This document shows, piece by piece, positions 57,296 to 64,000 of a stretch of DNA of 64,000 nucleotides. Every line of letters starts with the position of its first letter. Positions within the stretch are counted from its first letter, which is position 1. The position numbers and the translations under genes were made by a program. The stretch spans positions 79,635,775 to 79,699,774 of the forward strand of contig NC_037683.1 of NCBI RefSeq assembly GCF_003255815.1, given 5' to 3'. The notes beneath the pieces are model-generated. The model saw nothing but the letters and a program-made list of their open reading frames with translations. It had not been told where the DNA came from and made no database searches. This DNA is from Theropithecus gelada. Lineage: Eukaryota; Chordata; Mammalia; Primates; Cercopithecidae.

Positions 57296-58029
57296 GCCAT
57301 TTTTGGTCACAATCCAAGTGGAACTAGAGTAGGAAGAAGGAGCGAAGTTAAGGAATTGGCCAGCCTTTACTCTGCTGGTGTTGTGTGGTGTTTTAAAACG
57401 CTGCTATTCCTGAATCGGAATGAACAAGAACAGGATGGCTAGAGTTTCTTCAGGCTGGGGTCACTTTAAGTTTTTTCATTTTGTCAGTTTATTTTACCCC
57501 AACCTGCATTCTTCAGCACTCATGCTTTCACTTCTGTCCAAGAGCCCACCACAAGTTTCTCAGTCTTGTTCAAATCATCATCATTATCATCATCAATAAA
57601 GCCCTTCACTATTTCCCCTTTCAGATCTATTTCCACGTGTCCTTTGTCAGCCTGATGAAGGAAATGAGTAATGACCATTTCCAATACCATCTGAAGATAG
57701 GGAGATAAGGATTCATCTTCCATGATTGCCGAATGGGCTTTGAGCAGATAAGAGAAGCTTTGAGCAGACATTTCATGCGAATTGTTTGAAAGCTGCACAT
57801 TCTAAGCCCACTTTTTCAAAGACAGATGGTGATTTACTTTCTGATGGCCTACCAAGATGGAAATTTCAAGAACAGTTTGTCCTGTCTCATGTCTCCCACT
57901 CCCTCCAGTCTCAAACCTGATTTTACATCTACAACAAAACCTTCAAGTCCTCACCCCTAGTCTCTCTGTCCTCATTGCACTTGGCTCTCACTTCCATATA
58001 GCATTCATCCTTTTCAGCAGCAATAAATA
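57296..58029. other. Unique sequence with a 92-codon minus-strand frame
   Basis: No recognised repeat is seen. The frame at 57520-57798 on the minus strand contains MEDESLSPYLQMVLEMVIT and an acidic DDDNDDD stretch from an ATC run. It has no flanking splice sites that I can argue for and resembles no protein I know. Confidence 0.45.
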
Positions 58030-58231
58030 AACACATACTACGAATGACCAGACTGTCCCATCAATGTGGAACTGTCAATACAATGAAATACATGCGGTGG
58101 TGAGGAAGAATGAGCCAGCTCTTTATGCACTGATATGAACATTCAATAAGGTAAATTATGTGAAAAAAGTAAGGTGCAGGAAAGTGCGTATATTATGCTA
58201 CATAAAATCTGTGTTTAAAAAGGAAAAGAAA
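58030..58231 (+). repeat. L1M 3' end fragment
   Basis: GAAGAATGAGCCAGCTCTTTATGCACTGATATG then GTGAAAAAAGTAAGGTGCAGG and TATTATGCTACATAAAATC is an L1ME-type 3' region. The next Alu interrupts it. Confidence 0.65.
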
Positions 58232-58528
58232 GGCCGGGCGCGGTGGCTCAAGCCTGTAATCCCAGCACTTTGGGAGGCCGAGGCGGGTGGATCACGAGGT
58301 CAGGAGATCGAGACCATCCTGGCTAACATGGTGAAACCCTGTCTCTACTAAAAATACAAAAAACTAGCCGGGCATGGTGGCGGGCGCCTGTAGTCCCAGC
58401 TACTCGGAGGCTGAGGCGGGAGAATGGCGTGAACCCGGGAGGTGGAGCTTGCAGTGAGCCGAGATCGCGCCACTGCACTCCAGCCTGGGCGACAAAGCAA
58501 GACTCCGTCTCAAAAAAAAAAAAAAAAA
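58232..58528 (+). mobile_element. AluY-class element
   Basis: Low divergence, Y-type arm (TCACGAGGTCAGGAGATCG), without the Old World monkey CCGG marker (GAGATCGCGCCACTGC). AAAAAGGAAAAGAAA flanks both sides. Confidence 0.93.
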
Positions 58529-59143
58529 GGAAAAGAAAACCACAATCTAAGGCACCATAAATTATAAACGTGTTTTTATTTTATTACTAAGAAAGGAACC
58601 ATTGTTGCCAATTAAAATTATGACATCATAGATTGAAAGGCATTGATGTTTTTCAAAGATGTAAAAATATGTGGGTTTAGTGTATTTATACTGGCTTATA
58701 TGGTATGTCGGCTGTTCTCACATCCTATAAGATCTTTTGGGGACTGAGCTGCTCTGACCCAGTGGGCTTTTCATTCTGTGTGGGCTGTGCTGACTATAAA
58801 TATCCCTCTGTAAGCTGCTGACGGGAGGCTGCAGAGTAGTGTGTCACATACTGGTATCTTTGCCTGGGGTGCTGATGTACGAGTATCCTTATCTGGTGTA
58901 CAACCTTTAGACTGCTTGCTTGCTTGCTTGGAAGTTAACAGAAGTGAAGCAACTTTGAACCAAATCCAAGTTGTGATTATCATCCATTTTGTAATGAAGG
59001 CCAGATGCTGTGGTTTACACTTGCTCAGCTTTATAAAGCAGGTAAAAGAGTTTGGTACTCATTGGGTGATGAGACACCACTGCAACAGTCTTAAGCTAGG
59101 TAGTTACCACATCAGATTTTCCTTTCAATAAGAATGTTGAGAC
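58529..59143. other. Unique sequence
   Basis: No gene is recognised. A short CTTG repeat (GCTTGCTTGCTTGCTTG) lies at 58914-58930. Confidence 0.5.
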
Positions 59144-59442
59144 CAGGCGCGGTGGCTCATGCCTGTAATCCCAGCACTTTGGGAGGTCAGGGCAGGCAGA
59201 TTGCTTGAGCCTAGGAGTTCAAGACCAACCTGGGCAACATAGTGAGACCCCATCCTCTACAAAAATGCAAAAAATATTAGCCAAGAGTGGTGGCATGCTC
59301 CTGTAGTCCCAGCTACATGGGAGGCTGAAGTGGGGGATCACCTTTTTGGCCCAGGGAGGTCAAGATTGCAGTGAGCCGTGATTGCAACACTGCACTCCAC
59401 TCTGGGTGACAGAGTGAGACCCCATCTCAAAAAAAAAAAAAA
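59144..59442 (+). mobile_element. AluJ-class element
   Basis: Full Alu with J-type ATTGCTTGAGCCTAGGAG and ACCAACCTGGGCAACATAG. Its A tail is 14 bases. Confidence 0.9.
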
Positions 59443-59762
59443 GTTGGCTTTGGCTTTGGAGAGGAGTGTACTGGAATGGGCAGGGGGGGGTTCTTTGTGA
59501 TTCTCAGGAGATGCAGCTACTGAGTTTACTAGCCTTGGTTTTTTCCCCAGTTTTGAGCAAAGGACATGGCATGGGGTACCCTCAATATGTTTTTAAAAGG
59601 AAGATCATTAAAGGAGAGAAACAGGCTGAAAGTTGGGAACAGACTTTGAAAGCAATGGAAACTGATATTTGACCTTAGGGAAACTGTCCCTATTTTGGTA
59701 TTTATTAAGAACCTGGACTCCCGGTGATGTTTCCAGTAAGTCTGTAGAGATTCTGCTAGGTT
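59443..59762. other. Unique sequence
   Basis: No repeat is recognised. Contains a run of 8 G at about 59483. Confidence 0.5.
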
Positions 59763-60061
59763 GGTCGGGTGCAGTGGCTCATGCCTGTAATCCCAGTACT
59801 TTGGGAAGTCAAGGTGCGTGGATCACCTGAGGTCAGGAGTTCAAAACCAGGCTGGGCAACATGGTGAAATCCCGTCTCTATTAAAAATACACAAATTAGC
59901 CCACGTGGTGTTGCACACCTGTAATCCCGTTACTTTGGAGGGTGAGGCACGAGAATCGCTTGAACCCAGGATGCAGAGGTTGCAGTGAGCCAAGATCACA
60001 CTATTGTACTCCAGCCTGGGCGACAGAGCAAAACTCTGTTTTTGTTTTTTTTTAAAGAAGA
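59763..60061 (+). mobile_element. AluS-class element with a T-rich end
   Basis: A diverged Alu whose body ends GAGCAAAACTCTG, where TCTCAAAA would follow. Instead there is TTTTTGTTTTTTTTTAAAG, then the right copy of the target duplication. AGATTCTGCTAGGTTGG ends at 59764, and its counterpart AAATTCTGCTAGGTTGG ends at 60080. Confidence 0.9.
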
Positions 60062-60656
60062 AGAAATTCTGCTAGGTTGGCTGATTCAAATGCCCACTGA
60101 TGAAAGTGTGTTCAGAATTACATACCTGGAATACATTGTGGCCTGCAAATATGGTGCAATCCCTTTCTAATGCTCTTTTAGGACTAAGAAACTGCATTGT
60201 GTTTTCTGACAGTCCATTAGGGTGGTCCTTTCCTGGAAGTAGCAGTTATTTATATGTGGGGCTCATGCTTGAATCTGTGTAATGTTGAATGCTCTTAAAT
60301 AGAGCCTACATCTCCAAATCAACCAGCTTAAAAATGTTATAATGAGTGTAAATTATCTGGACTGATTTAAATGTACATTATTACTATCAGGCTGTCCCTC
60401 TCCAGAGACATATTCACTTGCAGTCACACTTACTCCAAATATTCCACATGCCAAACCTACTCAAAATGAGTGAAATAATGGTATTTCTATGAAACCTTAG
60501 CAAAGAGCAAACTAGTATCCTCACCACAGAGAGGTAATTTAAACTGGTATCACCTTTATGGGCCAGTTTTTCCAAACACTACCAGCCTGAGGAAATTTCT
60601 CCAGAAGCCTAGGGGTGAAGAAAAAGCCTATATTTTTTCTTAAGATTCTTCCTGTC
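60062..60656. other. Unique sequence
   Basis: No gene or repeat is recognised. Confidence 0.45.
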
Positions 60657-60944
60657 TGCTCTATATCTTATGTTACTGTACACAAGTACCGTAACTCTAC
60701 TTTTACAATAAACAAATGTTATTGTTTGGGAATTATATCTTAACCTGGGGCAAAGGTACATAACCGGGAGAAAATGGAAAGGAAGTAAATTAAATATTAA
60801 AGAGTGATTCTTTCTGGAGAACTCTTTTTGCATTATGTAATGCACCTCTTTCTTCCTGATAATTTTCTTTGCTCTGAAGTCTGGTTCGTCTGATATTAAT
60901 ATAGCTACTCCAGCTTTCTTTTGATTCATGTTAGCATGGTAGAT
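60657..60944 (+). repeat. Local duplicate, copy 1 (derived)
   Basis: This segment matches 62911-63201 along its length with about 15 substitutions and four small indels (by-eye alignment). It starts TGCTCTATATCTTATG and ends TTAGCATGGTAGAT. The flanks are unique sequence with TGCT at both junctions. Confidence 0.85.
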
Positions 60945-61367
60945 GCTGGCAAAGAACTAGGCTCAAGGCCCTGCTATTTGAAAACGTTGCTTTCCAGAAG
61001 CACACTGACCATTTTACAAAGTTGAATGGTAGGGAAAATACAGGTTCCTTGCTTTCTGAAGAAACCCTTTCTATGTGCAAGGAAATTAAGGAGCAGAAGC
61101 AGCTGAGAGAAAACTCAGTATCTCCTTTAACAAATCAGGGGCTTAAAGGAAAAGAACACAAGGAACATAAATTTCCAGGTCCTCTGTAAAAGAAGAGGAA
61201 GATGGACTTTTTAAGAAAATAAGTATCCGGAAGCTTTAACCAAGCATAAACATGATTGAGGAAAAAAGTAATCATTGTTAGTTTTTTTTGTTTTTTTGTT
61301 TTTTGTTTTTTTTATCCACTGTAATTGGAAATACAATGTTTCCAGCAATGATATAAAGGTAAATTGG
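60945..61367. other. Unique sequence
   Basis: No gene is recognised. A T/G-rich stretch (TTTTTTTTGTTTTTTTG) lies at 61282-61312. Confidence 0.5.
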
Positions 61368-61670
61368 GGCCAGATGGGGTGGCTTATGGCTGTAATCCCA
61401 ACACTTTGGGAGGCTGAGGCAGGCGGATCACTTGAGGCCAGGCGTTTGAGACCAGCCTGGCCAACATGGTGAAACCCTAACTCTACTAAAGATACAAAAT
61501 GTAGCCTGGCATGGTGGTGCATGACTGTAAACCCAGCTACTTGGGAGGCTGTGGCATGAGAATCACTTGTACCCGGGAGGTGGAGGATGCAGTGAACCAA
61601 GATCCTGACATTGAACTCCAGCCTGGGCAACACTGAGACTCTGCCTCAAAAAAAAAAAAAAAAAAAAAAA
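61368..61670 (+). mobile_element. AluS-class element
   Basis: A diverged Alu with a tail of about 24 A. Word pairs such as AATTGG on both sides hint at a target duplication. Confidence 0.9.
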
Positions 61671-61739
61671 GGAAAGAAACAAAGAAAATTGGCTTATTGT
61701 TTTAAAAAAATAGAGACAAAAATTGTAGCAAGAATGGGT

Positions 61740-61880
61740 TTCAATTATTTGTGAGAATTATTTATAATGGAAGGGAAGAACCCCAATTGGTGTCACCCCA
61801 AATCTCTGTAAGAAGAGCAAAGGTTATCTAAATCATGACACACTTACACATTGGAATATCATACAGCTATTAAAAAGAAT
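61740..61880 (+). repeat. L1M fragment
   Basis: TATTTATAATGGAAGG, then ACACATTGGAATATCATACAGC and TATTAAAAAGAATGAG is L1 3' sequence in sense orientation. Confidence 0.6.
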
Positions 61881-62535
61881 GAGTTTCAAAGTGATTATAC
61901 CCCTTTGCATGCCCACCAGCAATGTATAAATTCCAGTTGCTCCATTCTTGTTAACGCTCTCTACTGTCAATCTTTTTAACTGTAGCCATTCTAGTAGCTA
62001 TGTAGTGGTATTTCATTGTGGCTTTATCTTGCTTTTCTCTGATGAGAGATGTTGAACATCTTTACATGTGCTTATTGGCCATTCATACATCTTCCTTTGT
62101 AAAGTGTCTGTTCAAATCTTTTGCCCATAGTTTTATTGCATAGCTTGTTTGTTTGTTGAATTGTAAGAGATGTTTACATATAAAAATTCAAGGGACAAGC
62201 CCTTTTTCAGATATATGCTGTGAATATATTTTCCTAGTCTTTGGCTTGCCTTGTCATTTTCTTAACCATCTCCTTCAAAGAGCAAAGATTTTTAATCTTG
62301 AAGAAGTATATTTTATCAACATTTTCTTTAATGGTTCATGTTTTTGTGTCCTGTTTAAGAAATCTTTATCTAATTCAATACCACAAAAATTTTCTCCTAT
62401 ATTTTTTCTAGAAATGTAATCTTTTATCTCTTAATTTTATGATCCATTTTTATTCATTTTAAGTTAGCTTTTGTGCATGGTATGAGGTAAAAGTTGAGGT
62501 TCATTTTTATTCCCATATACATATTCAGTTGCTAT
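61881..62535 (-). repeat. L1M fragment, antisense
   Basis: GTAGCCATTCTAGTAGCTATG, GTTCAAATCTTTTGCCCATAG, AAGTTGAGGTTCATTTTTATTCCC are the reverse complement of L1 ORF2/3' region. Confidence 0.8.
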
Positions 62536-62539
62536 CATC

Positions 62540-62910
62540 GTATAAAGCTAAATCCTTACCATATATAGAAATCTCATTTCTCAGTATTCACCTAAGAGGA
62601 CTGAAAACATGTTCACACAAAGATTTGTGTGTCAATGTTCACAGCAGCCTTATTTTTAATAGCCAAGAGCTGGAAACAACATTTAGAAAAGGCACAAAAA
62701 TACCGTAACAGAAATGAATTTCAAAAACGTTATGTTAATTGAAAGAAATCAGACACAAAAGACTACATAATGTGTGATTCCATGTATATGAGGTCCTAGA
62801 AAAAGTAAAACTACAGTGACAGAAAGCAGATCAGTGGTTGCCTGAGGTTGGGGGTGAGGGAAAGAGCCTGACTGCAAAGGGGAATGAGTATACCTTTTAG
62901 GGTGTTGAAA
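62540..62910 (+). repeat. L1M 3' end fragment
   Basis: GTTCACAGCAGCCTTATTTTTAATAGCC, AAACGTTATGTTAATTGAAAG and CAGTGGTTGCCTGAGGTTGGG is sense L1 3' region, reaching the duplicated segment. Confidence 0.8.
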
Positions 62911-63201
62911 TGCTCTATATCTTATGTTACTGTACACAGTACCATAACTCTACTTTTACAATAAACACATTTTATTGTTTGGGAATTTTATCTTAATCAA
63001 CCTGGGGCAAAGATACATAACAAGAAGAGAATGGGAAGGAAGTAAATTAAATATTAAAGAGTGATTCTTTCTGGAGAATTAACTCTTTTTGCATTATGTA
63101 ATGCACCTCTTCCTGATAATTTTCTTTGTTCTGAAGTCTGGTTTGTCTGATATTAATACAGTTACTCCAGCTTTCTTTTGATTAATGTTAGCATGGTAGA
63201 T
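62911..63201 (+). repeat. Local duplicate, copy 2 (probable source)
   Basis: It crosses from a sense L1 tail into an antisense L1 fragment. Both L1 pieces continue outside the duplicated limits, which makes this the likely source of copy 1 at 60657. Confidence 0.8.
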
Positions 63202-63347
63202 CATTCACCATCCTTTTGCTTTTAATCTGTACATGTCTTTATATTTAAGGTGAGTTTCTTATAGTCAACACAGAGCTAAGTCCTGTTTTTTGGTATACTC
63301 TGACAGTTTGTGTCTTTTAATTTGGTATATTTAAAGTAATGTTTTAG
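63075..63347 (-). repeat. L1M fragment, antisense
   Basis: GTCTGATATTAATACAGTTACTCCAGC, then CTTATAGTCAACACAGAGC, is antisense L1. It continues after the Alu to the window end. Confidence 0.75.
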
Positions 63348-63660
63348 GGCAGTGCAGTGGCTCATCCCTGTAATCCCAGCACTTTGGGAAGCTTGAGGCC
63401 AGTGGATTGCTTGAGCCCAGGAATTCAAGAGCAGCCTGGGAAACAAAATGAGACTTTGTCTCCACAAAAGGTTTTAAAAATTAGCTCAGTGTGGTGGCAC
63501 ATGCCTGTAGTCCCAGCTACTCAGGAGGCTGAGGTGGGAGGATCACTTGAGCCCAGGAGGTCGAGGCTACAGTGAGCCATGATTGCACCACTTTACCCCA
63601 ACCTGGGTGAGAGAGTGAGACCCTGCCTCAAAAAATTAAGTAAATAAAAAAATAAATAAA
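63348..63660 (+). mobile_element. AluJ-class element
   Basis: A diverged Alu (AGGGCAGTGCAGTGGCTCATC to CCTGCCTCAAAAAATTAAG) with an AAATAAATAAA tail. AAAGTAATGTTTT and AAAAGTGTTGTTT flank it. Confidence 0.88.
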
Positions 63661-64000
63661 AGTGTTGTTTCAGTGATTATTGATAGAGTTGGATTAATAC
63701 CTACCATATTTGTTACTGTTTTCCAGTTGTTGCCCTTGTTTTTTCTTTTTTTGTCTTCTACTTTTTCTGCCTCCTCTGGTTTTGACTATTTTGTATGATT
63801 CTATTTTTCTCCTGTCTTAGCATGTGAATTACACATTTTTTATTATTGCTTTTTTCGTGGTTGCTCTAGAGTTTTCAATATACATTTACAACTATTCCAA
63901 TTTCACTTTCAAATAATACTAGACAACTACATGGGCAGTTTAAGTACCTTATAATAAAGTGTTCCCATCTGCCACTGTCCATCCCTTATAACACTGTTGT
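63661..64000 (-). repeat. L1M fragment, antisense, running off the window
   Basis: TTATTGCTTTTTTCGTGGTTGCTCTAGAGTTTTCAATATAC is antisense L1. The element extends past the right edge. Confidence 0.7.

Noticed and set aside
60657..60944. Independent L1 insertion as explanation for the copy at 60657
   Set aside because: The segment carries the join of two oppositely oriented L1 pieces that is also present at 62911, so it must be a copy of that join.
1..64000. CRISPR array, operon, tRNA, rRNA, phage or plasmid module, or a new defence or transfer system
   Set aside because: The window is primate nuclear DNA. No spaced identical repeats, clustered coding genes or tRNA-like folds were seen.

Overview
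The window is nuclear DNA of an Old World monkey (a catarrhine primate), from a gene-poor intergenic or intronic stretch. Primate origin is shown by about 24 Alu elements (J, S and Y classes), a HERV-9 type LTR12, a THE1-type LTR, and L1M, MIR, L2 and Tigger remnants. Four Alus (near 16907, 21520, 24730 and 44920) share a Y-type arm with GATCCGGCCACTGCAC before the end of the right monomer, in place of the usual human GATCCCGCCACTGCAC or GATCGCGCCACTGCAC. From memory of the families, that is the Old World monkey AluY lineage. No bacterial, plasmid or phage feature is present, and no protein-coding gene, tRNA, rRNA or CRISPR array can be supported. Open reading frames over about 60 codons lie in Alu or L1 sequence or look like chance frames.

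Layout. 1-5300: mostly unique sequence, with an old L1/HAL1-like fragment (2720-4245) split by a solitary LTR12 (3052-3613). 5300-14800: unique sequence with a few MIR/L2 fragments and two Alus. 14800-19150: repeat-dense, with a THE1 LTR nested in an MLT1-like LTR, an ERVL-like LTR, an L2 broken by two Alus, and a young AluY. 20500-25800: an L1M 3' end, an AluY/AluS pair, then a long antisense L1M carrying two MLT1-type LTRs, a small L1 tail and a young AluY whose poly(T) run contains the only assembly gap (97 N, 24761-24857). 25810-28224: the longest transposon-free block, GC-raised with two CpG-dense cores; it is the best candidate for a regulatory element or an unannotated promoter. 28225-41100: mixed unique DNA with L1M, MER5A, MIR and Alu. 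41478-47500: a long, decayed L1MB-type ORF2 region on the + strand carrying four Alus and one MST-type LTR, followed by a younger L1 tail. 49700-52270: an ERVL-like LTR and a Tigger DNA transposon that keeps TA target duplications and the start of its transposase frame. 52600-64000: MIR, L2, hAT and Alu sequence, ending in a mosaic of L1 pieces in alternating orientation.

The clearest unexpected signal is a local duplication: about 290 bp at 60657-60944 repeats 62911-63201. The unit spans a junction between two oppositely oriented L1 fragments, so it cannot come from two independent L1 insertions. Other points of interest are a perfect GAACAnnnTGTTC steroid-receptor-type palindrome in the CpG-rich block, an Alu whose A-tail appears inverted inside intact target duplications, and a 22-bp exact direct repeat 775 bp apart in unique sequence. 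I did not find a previously undescribed gene system. Subfamily names are by eye and should be read as class-level calls.
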